17,903 bases of DNA from Parvularia atlantis (lineage: Eukaryota > Opisthokonta > Rotosphaerida). The notes beneath the pieces were generated by a model that was not told the DNA's origin, searched no databases, and worked only from the letters and a program-made list of their open reading frames with translations. Both the position numbers and the translations under genes were made by a program. Positions 1-7,281 of the stretch are shown here, piece after piece; position 1 is the stretch's first letter; the number at the start of each line of letters is the position of its first letter. The DNA lies in the NCBI GenBank assembly GCA_943704415.1, contig CALSCO010002160.1, positions 1 through 17,903 of the forward strand, in the 5' to 3' direction.

Positions 1-3000
1 CCAAGATCACGTACGACCACACGCCGCTGATGGTGCTGCTGCCGCACCCGACGGACCCGAGCCTCAACAACCTGCTGATGAACGTCGTGCGCGAGCTGTG
101 CAAGATGCCGAACGCGTTCCTCGACGCCTGCCACAAGTTCCTGGCCGAGCGCATGCTGGGCGGCGACGGCCAGCCTGCGATTGAAGACTACGTGCTCCGT
201 CTGCTCTTGCGCGCCATCGGTCGGTCGCGTGAGAGCGTCGTAAGCGTGCTCGAAACGGCCAACGAGCACTCGCGCAAGCTGCTCATGTCGGCCGACGGCG
301 GTCGCCCAGCGCACCTGCACCTGCCGCTGATGATCGACTTTTTCCGCGTGCCGGCGGCGGGCGATGGCGGGGCCGTGGCGTTCGACCTCGTGCGGCTGCA
401 GCACGTGCTCATGGCGCAGGACGTGCTCGGTCGTCCCAAGCTTAACGCAGACCGCGTGGCGCGCACGCTCGTGCTGCGACGACGAGCAGTGCAGGGCGCA
501 GGCGACGGCATGCCCAACCTGGCACAGCTCGTGGACGACGCGCGCCTGCAGGCGTACGGCGCGGCACTGGCCGAGCGCGACATGGGTGCGCAGGCGACGC
601 TGGACTCGCTGCGGCACGAGGACCTGCGCACGGCGACGAGCGACCTCGCCGCGGCTGTGACGTACCTGCTCAACGAAGCAGCCCTGCCGCCGCCGCTGAC
701 ACCGCTGCGCGCGTGGCTACGGCGCGATCTCGGCCGCGGCGACGTGACGTGGTGTCCCGAGCATCTGCGCCTGGAGCACCTGCGTGCTGTCGTGCGGCAA
801 GTGCAGAGCAGCCTGGAGCGGCAGACGCACCTCTTTGTGCGCCTCCAGCCGATCCTTCGTCGGCCGCTCGACCAGCAGCGCGCGCAAGAGCTGACAACGT
901 ACCTCGAGGACCTGACGCGCCGGGACGGTCCGGAGGCGGTCGTGCGGCTGATCGAGCACTCGCTGGCGCTGCTGTCAGAGCTCGAAGACGCGGTGGCGCA
1001 GAACGCGCTGGCAGCGAACGTCGACAACCACGCGCTAGGCCTGTGCGTCACCGCGACGCTGGGCGAGGACGACGACTTGCTGGCCGGCATGCCAGAGTCG
1101 ATCGAGGACTGCCACTACGCGAGCACGTACCTCGAGCTGCTCCGGCAGCGCAGTCTGCTGCTGCGTCGCGAGGCCGCGAACCGGCGCGAGGAACAGCAGG
1201 GCGGCCCTGGCTGGCTGGAGAACGAGGGACGCGAGGCGGCCATCATGCCTGACATTCCAGATCCGCCGGCAAACGTGCCCGGCCCCGAGCCCGTCGACCC
1301 GCGCCGCTATGAGCAGCCAGAACCGGAGCCGGAACCAGATTTGTACCCGCCGGGACCCATACCCGGTCCGCTGCCGGAGCCTGAGCCGGCACCAGGACCT
1401 GGGCCCCAGGAGGTTGATGACGTACTCGAGCTTGGCGGCTTTGCTTACGCGCTGCAGCTGCGCCTGCGCGACGGCCGTGTGCATGTGGACGTGCTGTGTG
1501 ACGGCAACAAGGTCATGGACCACGTCTTCGAGGCAGCAGACACCATGGCGGGCATCCAGCGCCACTTTGTGCAAGATTTCCCCAACTTCACCGAGAGCCT
1601 GTACGTCATGCGCAACAACTTTGTGCTGACCGGCAACGTACCCCTGCAAAGCCTGGTCAACGAGACTATACCGATGGACCTGCTGGTCTTTTCGCTCAAA
1701 CAGGCGTCGGTCTTCCGCGTGCTGTCTTTCGAGTGCGTCGTGGACGGCCATGTCGCGCTACAGGACGACGGAACGATCGTCTACCAAGAGATCGACGTGT
1801 CGGAGGCGTCGCTTGCCATGGCGCAGTCGCGCATGGCTCCGGAGTACGCCCATGGCTACACGACGCGCGTGCTGAACAAGGCGGACGGGAGCCCACTGCC
1901 GGCACCGTGCCTTGCGAAGACCATGCAGACGTCGGGCAGCGGCGTGCACGGGATCGCCAAGATCTGCCTCGTCGTCGAGTTTGTGCGGCTCCCGCCTCCA
2001 CGCGTGGTGCCCGCTCCTGAGCCCAAGCCGGCGGTGCCCGTTGTGGACCCTGCGCCTGCACCTGTACGTGCGGCCACGCCTGCACCGACACCGGCACCGA
2101 AGCCGGCGCCCGCGCCTGCACCGAAGCCTGCACCGAAGCCTGCACCTGCACCCGGGCCGGCGCCGATGCCTGAGCCTGCACCCGGGCCGAGCGTCGCAAC
2201 GGACCGCAGCGTCGCCAGTGTGATCCGTGATCTGAAGGACACGCCAGTGTTCACGAAAGAGGCCAGCAAGAAGCTCATCGGCTTGCGCAGCGACGAGCGG
2301 ATTGTGCAACTGCTCGGCCTGTTTGAGGACAACCTGCAGTTTGCGCGGGCCGTGCAGCCGCTGCTCGTTGAGGACCAGGGCGAGCCGTGCGCGTGGTACT
2401 TCCGCTGCGCTGGCTGGCTGGTCGCCGATGGCACGGATCTGACCACGGAGGAGCGTGCACGCGCCAAGTCGCTCCTGCTGGTGTCGCTGACCGAGGACAC
2501 GGCGCTGCGCACGTTCGCGAGCGGCTTGGCCGAGGACACAACGGCCGCCTCATTTGTGGAGAAGTGGCGGGCCAGCGGCGGCCAATGGCTGACGAAGCTG
2601 TTAAAGGCGGGCAAGCTGAGCGCGGACGAGTACAAGGTCATCAACGCGGAGCGCAAGAAGCCTTCTGTGCTTGCCATCTTTGACCTGTTCTACATGGCGC
2701 CGGCAGCTGACCAGGGCGCAGCACTGCGGCACGCACACGAGAACGAGGCGGTCATGGCTGCGCTCACACGCGCAGCGGTGCTGGTGACCCAGGGCCTTGT
2801 GGGCAGCCCGATCAAGGACGAGGTGCGGCAGAGCATCCTCGCGCACGACGGCCGTGTGGCACTCGTGGTCTCGCAGCTGGCGGCCGACGCGACCGTCGAG
2901 CAGTTCACGACGCTCTGGGCGAGCACGCATGCGCCGTCTGCGCCATCAGAGGGCCCGGCGTGGGTTCAGGAGTGCGTTCGACTAGCCGACGAGCTGCGGG

Positions 3001-3344
3001 CGAGCGACCGCCTCACGGCGGACGAGCACAGGGCGCTGGTGCAGCGGGCGCAGGGCGGCGAGCGTGTGCTGCAGACCATCGTCGAGCACCTGCCGAGCGC
3101 GCCGGACGAGCGGGCGGCGCGGCTGGCGTACTGCGTGCAGCCGAGCAACGCGTGGGTGCCGGCGCTGGTGGCGCGCGTGCTCGATAGGCTGTCGAGCCTT
3201 CTGACGCCGGAGCAGCGCACGCAAGTGCTGACGCTGGCGGTGGCGGGCAACAAGGACATGCGCGAGGCGCACGAGACGTACTTTGAGCCGGACGACGACG
3301 CGATGTTTGCGGAAATGTACGACAGCTTCCTGACGACGGCGTGA
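1..3344 (+). CDS. RNF213-like C-terminal region fused to Pro-rich linkers, an unrecognised domain and helical repeats (5' partial)
   Basis: The frame is open from base 3, so the ATG at 30 is probably internal and the true start lies upstream of the window. Numbering from that ATG gives 1104 residues without an intron. Residues 1 to about 385 resemble the extreme C-terminus of vertebrate RNF213 (mysterin): an LLP block followed by a helix, then FDLVRLQ...LGRPKL against vertebrate FDLEKIQ...QGKPRL, then PLDQQRAQELTTYL against DLSPENAKLLSTFL. The AAA+ and RING parts, if present, would lie to the left. Residues 406-461 are a PEP-rich linker. Residues 464-656 are a globular, unrecognised domain. 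Residues 657-722 are a KPAP-type linker. Residues 732-1104 hold about six helical repeats of 55-70 residues. Human RNF213 ends after the first block, so the rest is additional. The RNF213 assignment rests on remembered motifs and is moderate; the reading frame is certain. Confidence 0.62.
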   Translation, partial: KITYDHTPLMVLLPHPTDPSLNNLLMNVVRELCKMPNAFLDACHKFLAERMLGGDGQPAIEDYVLRLLLRAIGRSRESVVSVLETANEHSRKLLMSADGGRPAHLHLPLMIDFFRVPAAGDGGAVAFDLVRLQHVLMAQDVLGRPKLNADRVARTLVLRRRAVQGAGDGMPNLAQLVDDARLQAYGAALAERDMGAQATLDSLRHEDLRTATSDLAAAVTYLLNEAALPPPLTPLRAWLRRDLGRGDVTWCPEHLRLEHLRAVVRQVQSSLERQTHLFVRLQPILRRPLDQQRAQELTTYLEDLTRRDGPEAVVRLIEHSLALLSELEDAVAQNALAANVDNHALGLCVTATLGEDDDLLAGMPESIEDCHYASTYLELLRQRSLLLRREAANRREEQQGGPGWLENEGREAAIMPDIPDPPANVPGPEPVDPRRYEQPEPEPEPDLYPPGPIPGPLPEPEPAPGPGPQEVDDVLELGGFAYALQLRLRDGRVHVDVLCDGNKVMDHVFEAADTMAGIQRHFVQDFPNFTESLYVMRNNFVLTGNVPLQSLVNETIPMDLLVFSLKQASVFRVLSFECVVDGHVALQDDGTIVYQEIDVSEASLAMAQSRMAPEYAHGYTTRVLNKADGSPLPAPCLAKTMQTSGSGVHGIAKICLVVEFVRLPPPRVVPAPEPKPAVPVVDPAPAPVRAATPAPTPAPKPAPAPAPKPAPKPAPAPGPAPMPEPAPGPSVATDRSVASVIRDLKDTPVFTKEASKKLIGLRSDERIVQLLGLFEDNLQFARAVQPLLVEDQGEPCAWYFRCAGWLVADGTDLTTEERARAKSLLLVSLTEDTALRTFASGLAEDTTAASFVEKWRASGGQWLTKLLKAGKLSADEYKVINAERKKPSVLAIFDLFYMAPAADQGAALRHAHENEAVMAALTRAAVLVTQGLVGSPIKDEVRQSILAHDGRVALVVSQLAADATVEQFTTLWASTHAPSAPSEGPAWVQECVRLADELRASDRLTADEHRALVQRAQGGERVLQTIVEHLPSAPDERAARLAYCVQPSNAWVPALVARVLDRLSSLLTPEQRTQVLTLAVAGNKDMREAHETYFEPDDDAMFAEMYDSFLTTA
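1245..1412 (+). repeat. PEP-rich (Pro-Glu) low-complexity linker in the RNF213-like protein
   Basis: About 55 codons, residues 406-461, dominated by Pro, Glu, Gly and Asp in PEPEPEP-like strings. It separates the RNF213-like block from the central unrecognised domain and is probably a flexible acidic spacer. Confidence 0.8.
1998..2196 (+). repeat. KPAP-type low-complexity linker in the RNF213-like protein
   Basis: Residues 657-722 consist of repeated PAP, KPAP and EPAP units encoded by near-repeats of a cctgcaccgaagcc type. It is an extended Pro/Ala spacer between the central domain and the helical repeats, and a likely site of replication slippage. Confidence 0.85.
2224..3341 (+). repeat. 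Six divergent about 60-residue helical repeats at the C-terminus of the RNF213-like protein
   Basis: Repeat starts are near residues 732, 789, 853, 908, 978 and 1042. Four of them begin with Trp (W789, W853, W978, W1042). Each has the pattern hydrophobic helix, then L(T/S)xxE or an equivalent turn as in LTTEERA, LSADEYK, LTADEHR and LTPEQRT, a second helix, and a final stretch ending near an acidic turn. The repeats are degenerate and were aligned by eye. They look like a helical solenoid, possibly for protein binding. I do not recognise a named family with confidence. Confidence 0.55.
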
Positions 3345-3437
3345 GCTGTAAGCTTGTTGTGTGCCTGCTTGTGTGTGTTCTTGGTCTGGTCTGGTGTCAA
3401 ACGCAACAAGACACGGCCGGCCTCATCACAGACGCCG

Positions 3438-6130
3438 TCAGTAGATGTAGCCGACGCCGTCCTGCGGTTCCACGCCCGCGATCAGCGCACGCAAGCCCGT
3501 GCACATCGCGGCACGCACCCAGAAGTCACACTTGGCCGCGTCCCATGTGCCCTGGGCGATGGTCAGGTCGAAGTCAAGCAGCGTCGGCGAGGCGGCGGTG
3601 TAGGGCCGCCACTGCACGGGCAGGGTCGGGCTGCTCATGTTGCCTGAGGCGAAGGCGGTCCAGTAGCTGCGACGGCCGCTGATCAGGCACGCGCAGGCGG
3701 GCGCGCATGAGCGCACTCGATCATCGCGTTCGAGAGTTTGTCCTCCTCGGGCGTGAAGAAGCGCGCCAGCGGGATGCCGAGCAGCGTCTCCATGTGCCAC
3801 GTGAACGGCAGCTCGAGCGCGTGGCAGACCGAGTCCTTGAAGCACCTGGCGGGCAACGCGTGAGCGCGACCCGATCACGGCCAGCACAGCGCACTTGAGG
3901 AAGTTGCCCAAGCGCGGGAAAAAGTCGGGCGCATGCGAGAAGCGGTAGGTGTAGACGGGCTGCGTGGCGAAGCGGACAAAGTTCTTGGCGGCCTGCGGCG
4001 ACAGCGTGTGAGCGCTGATTGCGGGTCGTGCGCAGGCGGCGCACGTTGCGCGACGAGCACTCGAAGATGTAGTCGGTCACCTGGACGCACAGCCGTCAGC
4101 AGGCGCACATGCGCGCCACCACAGCCGCGCACGCACGATGCCGATGAACTGGTCGTAGTTGGGCGCGTCGTTGGGCAGCGGCGGGTACTGCCGGAGAACC
4201 TGCACAAGGGCGGCCACGCGCTGTGAGCGGTCTGGGTGAGGGCGGTCGCACGCACGCGCGGCGCGGCTGTCTTGAAGATCGTCGTGACAAGGAGACGGTA
4301 CGTGGTCTCGCGCATCTCGATCGTGAAGTTGGTGCCCGTTAGGCGCGCGGCCACGGCTGCGGAGGGGGGCGGTGAGCGGCACATAGGGCGCATTGAAGCG
4401 AGCGCGTCTCGGCGCGGCGCACCGACGACGCTGTCGATGATGTCCTGGAAAAGCACGATCTCGTCCGAGTTGGTGCCGATGATGAGCGGCACTGGTGCAT
4501 CGCGGTGTGCTTCAGACCGTGCACGCGCTGGGCGAGCCGGCGCACCATCCGACACGGCGCCGCGCGCAAACGCCTCCAGCGGCTGCTCGAGCAGGTTTGC
4601 GCCGTCGACAGTTGGGCCCCACTGCGCGGTTGCGGCGGGTGAGGCTGCTGCCGCGTGCCGCGCGCACGCCGACGTACCGAGAGCAGGTCGCCGAGCAGCT
4701 GGTCGCGGCCCTCGCCGGCGTAGCGGCCGCCGCGCAGGGCGAGATCCTGCCACGGAAGGGCGCGGAGGCACGCGAGGTCGCCTGCGGCGCAGCCGAGGTC
4801 TGCGCGTGGCATGGCTGTCAGCGGCATCAGCGACGGCGGTCACGGGCTGGCGCACTCTCGCTATACTTGTTGCCCATGGTGATCGCGGCGTCGCGCGGCT
4901 TGTACTGCAGGCCAAAAGCGTTGCTCTACGCCGTGCGTGTCAGCGGGGCGCAAGCGACGCATGGCACACAGTCGTGCCTGCATCAGCACGCGCTGGAACA
5001 GGCCCTGGCTGAGCGGCGAGCTCATGTGCACGCCGGCCGACATGGCCCCGGCCGACTCACCGTAGATCGTGACCTGGAGAAAAGGCGGTGAGCAACACCA
5101 GACCGCTCTGGGGAGAACGGCGCACTTGCTTGGGGTCGCCGCCGAAGCTGCATCGAGCGCGCGCGTGTGTGCACGTCAGACAGTGCGACAGAGAGCGCGA
5201 GGCACGGCAACGCACGCGGCGATGTTGTCGCGCACCCAGACCATGGCCAGGCGCTGGTCCTCGACGGCGCTGGTCGGGCGGATCAGTGGTGCGTGCCGCA
5301 GCGATCGCGCAGCCGGCGGACGCACTAGTTGCCGCGCGTCGTGTCGGTGACGAGGAAGCCGAACGAGCCGAGGCGGTAGTTGGTCGTGACGATGATCACG
5401 TCCTTGCGCGCGACGGTGTACGTGCCGTCGTACGCGCCGCCCTCCCACGCGTCGCCGAGGGTGAACGCGCCTGGCGCATCGATCAGCTCGTGCCGTCGCG
5501 GGCACGGCAAGCGATCGGGCCCCGCCGCACACCGCCGTAGAACCAGAGCATGACGGGCAGGGGGCGCGCGGTCGTGCGATTGCGCGAGGGCGCGTAGACG
5601 TTGAGCTGCGGCGTGGGGCCGTCAGGACGTGCGCGACGGCCGCGATGCCGCCCACAGACGCACGTAGAGACAGTCCTCGCTGATGTCGATGCCCGGCAGC
5701 ACGCCGATGAGGCTCTGCACGGCGAGGCCTGGGCTGCGCGCGGTTGTTGTCGATATCGGCATCATCAGAGCATCAAAGCGACATCAACGCGACATTCAGC
5801 GCGCACCACGCCGGCTTCACGTCGAGACAGTCGAGCGTCGCCGGCGCCCACGGCGCGGCCGGGACGGGCGAGGCGAAGCGGAGATCGCCGACGGGGGCGC
5901 GCGCGAGCGGCACGCTGCGCCGTGTGGGGAGTGGGAGGCACGTGAGCGGGGATCTTGCTCGAAGCGGGCGCGGCGGCGCACCCGCGGAACGTGCGCACGG
6001 CGCCGCCGCTCGTCACCAGGCCGCGCACGGGGCCGTTCTTCGTCGTCACGACGTCGTACTGCGCCTGCGCCTGCGCCGCTGCCGCCGCCGCCGCCGCCAG
6101 CGCGAGCAGCGCGAGAGCCACTGTGCCCAT
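3438..6130 (-). CDS. Secreted type-B carboxylesterase (alpha/beta hydrolase), 19 exons
   Basis: Exons from the 5' end: 6130-5982, 5914-5783, 5733-5664, 5605-5533, 5470-5326, 5269-5216, 5147-5126, 5073-4978, 4925-4856, 4799-4678, 4621-4546, 4491-4423, 4356-4256, 4199-4137, 4080-4045, 3992-3895, 3845-3717, 3666-3519, 3461-3438. They join to 1677 nt, 558 aa, the usual family length. A hydrophobic Ala/Leu signal peptide covers residues 1 to about 23, which decides the start at 6130. Family marks in order are FRGVPLA and GDLRF, SEDCLY, WFYGGAF, GNY.VEDQRLA, the nucleophile elbow GESAG (Ser222), GTNSDE (Glu347), CHALELPF (His467) and C-terminal CDFWDG. The catalytic triad is complete, so the enzyme should be active, hydrolysing carboxylic esters outside the cell or in the endomembrane system; the substrate is unknown. 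The acceptor before exon 14 could be 4221 instead of 4200, adding seven residues. Intron 8 appears to be GC-AG. Confidence 0.93.
4926..4977 (-). other. GC-AG intron (carboxylesterase intron 8)
   Basis: The exon ends ATG CAG, the intron begins GCACGA and ends GCGTAG, and the next exon begins AGC AAC. The junction RVLMQA becomes RVLMQ-SNAFG, which fits the family. No GT donor of matching phase lies nearby. It is 52 nt long with a GCTGACA branch-like site, matching its neighbours. Confidence 0.65.
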
Positions 6131-6231
6131 GATCGCCAGATAGATTGTGATGCTCAAAGATGGTGGGTAAGTATTGCTGACAAGAACTTCGCACGCACAC
6201 AGAGGATGCCCAGCCACTCAGGCCCAGCCAC
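6131..6231 (-). promoter_or_regulatory. Upstream region of the carboxylesterase gene
   Basis: Only 101 bp separate the stop codon of the upstream YccF-like gene from the esterase ATG, so its promoter and 5' UTR must fit here or overlap the neighbour's 3' end. The segment is less GC-rich than the coding DNA. No TATA box is evident. Confidence 0.4.
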
Positions 6232-6238
6232 TCAGGCC
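6211..6238. repeat. 14-bp tandem duplication at the 3' end of the YccF-like gene
   Basis: The unit cagccactcaggcc occurs twice with no gap, at 6211-6224 and 6225-6238. On the minus strand the stop codon of the YccF-like gene lies in the first copy read, and the second copy falls in its 3' UTR. This is probably replication slippage. Confidence 0.95.
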
Positions 6239-7221
6239 CATGACAGCAGCTCGAGCTTGAACGGCGGCAGCTCGTCGTCGTCCACGAGCAGGAACGCGCG
6301 CATCGCGAGCTGCATGTGCACGACGCCGAACGGGAAAAAGATGAGCGAGAAGCACATGTACACGGCCATGCCGAAGTGCAGGAAGCTGCGGGTGGGCGCA
6401 CGCGCCCTTAGCCGCGGCACGCATACGGCCGGCCACGCACAACGTCGGCAGGCCAAAGACGACCGCCCACATCACGTTGGTCAGCGTCGCGCAGGGCTTG
6501 TGCGCAACGGAGCGCAACTTGCTGCGGGCGGCGCCCGGGCGTCAGTGCGCTGCGGGACGGAATATCAGGCACGGGGCGCCGCACCGCTTCGAGCCGAAGG
6601 GTGCCAGGCACAGGAATGCGTTGCGCAGCAGGTACGGCACGATGGGCCACGGCACAACGAGGAACACCATCACGAGCGCCAGCGCGAGGTAGTACAGCGC
6701 GCACACGAGACCGCCTGGAGCGAAGACGGGCGCGCGTGAGCAGCACGGCGCAACGGTACTTGGTCGCGCACGCCGAGGAACGTGAACAGGATGTTGCCGA
6801 CGGCGTTCTGTATCGACAAGCGCTCGTCGGCCGTGACGGGCACCTCGGGGACGGGCACGATGTTGGGCGTGGTCGTCAGGAGAGGCGTTCGCTCGGGCGC
6901 GACGACGTAGGCCGGGATGGGCTGCGCTTGCGGCTGGGGCGGGGTCACGGAATAGCCGCCGGGCATGTAGAACTGCTGCTGCTGCAGCTGCTGGGGAGGC
7001 GCGGGCGGGAACTGCTGCAGCTGCGCGTAGCCCGGCTGCGCCTGCTGCTGCGGCGGCGCGTACGGCTGCTGCGGCGGCGGCGGCGCGTACGGCTGCTGCG
7101 GCGGCGGCGCGCCGCCGCCGTAGTTGATCGAGTACCCCATGCCGGCGCCAGCCGTGCTGCCGTGCGCGGCCGACTCCTCGGCGTTGTAGGCCGGCGGGAG
7201 GTCCGTGTTTCCAACCTTCAT
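6232..7221 (-). CDS. YccF-like multi-pass membrane protein with Pro/Gln-rich N-terminal tail, 4 exons
   Basis: Exons: 7221-6774, 6714-6585, 6521-6441, 6385-6232, giving 813 nt and 270 aa. Residues 1 to about 120 are a soluble tail rich in Pro, Gln, Gly and Tyr, with a PPAY motif near the start and repeated QQPYAPP units. The rest has two related halves, each with an NxxW/F hydrophobic helix and a second helix ending in a PFG turn: [12 protein letters not shown]...LAPFGSK, then [11 protein letters not shown]...FFPFGVV. That is the layout of the YccF inner-membrane domain, better known from bacteria but also seen in protists. The function of the family is unknown. PPxY motifs usually bind WW domains, such as those of NEDD4-type ligases, which is inference here. 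An upstream in-frame ATG at 7263 is possible; 7221 was preferred. The first intron seems to be GC-AG. It is divergent from the RlmN-like gene. Confidence 0.8.
6715..6773 (-). other. GC-AG intron (YccF-like gene intron 1)
   Basis: The exon ends TTC CTC G, the intron starts GCGTGC and ends CTCCAG, and the next exon starts GC GGT CTC, restoring [11 protein letters not shown] across a membrane helix. The nearby GT at 6771 is in the wrong phase for the only acceptor. Length is 59 nt, with a CTGCTCACG branch-like site. Confidence 0.6.
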
Positions 7222-7281
7222 CGAGGCAGGGAAAGCCCACTGGTGCAGATCGTGACGCCACATCTGACGCCTGGCTGCGCG
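7222..7281. promoter_or_regulatory. 60-bp divergent promoter between YccF-like and RlmN-like genes
   Basis: This short gap must serve both start codons unless UTRs or promoters overlap coding DNA. It contains two TGACGCC copies, at 7253-7259 and 7265-7271, which could be bZIP-type half sites. No TATA box is seen. Confidence 0.4.

Noticed and set aside
188-1090. 300-codon minus-strand frame opposite the RNF213-like gene
   Set aside because: Ser/Arg-rich antisense shadow typical of GC-rich coding DNA, with no domain signature.
1998-2196. The Pro/Ala repeat tract as a CRISPR-like or mobile repeat array
   Set aside because: It is an in-frame low-complexity coding linker with imperfect units and no spacers.
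3347-3351. TGTAA just after the stop of the RNF213-like gene (also 16721-16725 after RFC4) as a green-algal-type polyadenylation signal
   Set aside because: Only two of ten genes show it, and both sit almost on the stop codon. The gene content, especially a TAO kinase, does not suggest a green alga.
4221-4255. A 35-nt version of carboxylesterase intron 13 ending at 4221
   Set aside because: It keeps the frame, but the branch-like CTCAC would be only two bases from the acceptor. The 56-nt form ending at 4200 matches the other introns. It is kept as an alternative in the annotation.
3438-6130. The carboxylesterase read as a multiply frameshifted pseudogene
   Set aside because: Every frame change coincides with a 49-68 nt segment starting GT (once GC) and ending AG, and the joined exons give a full 558-residue protein with an intact catalytic triad.
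6601-7281. Plus-strand extension of the RlmN-like frame upstream of 7282
   Set aside because: The translation is Arg-rich low complexity antisense to YccF-like exons. The mitochondrial-type leader and RlmN homology begin at 7282.
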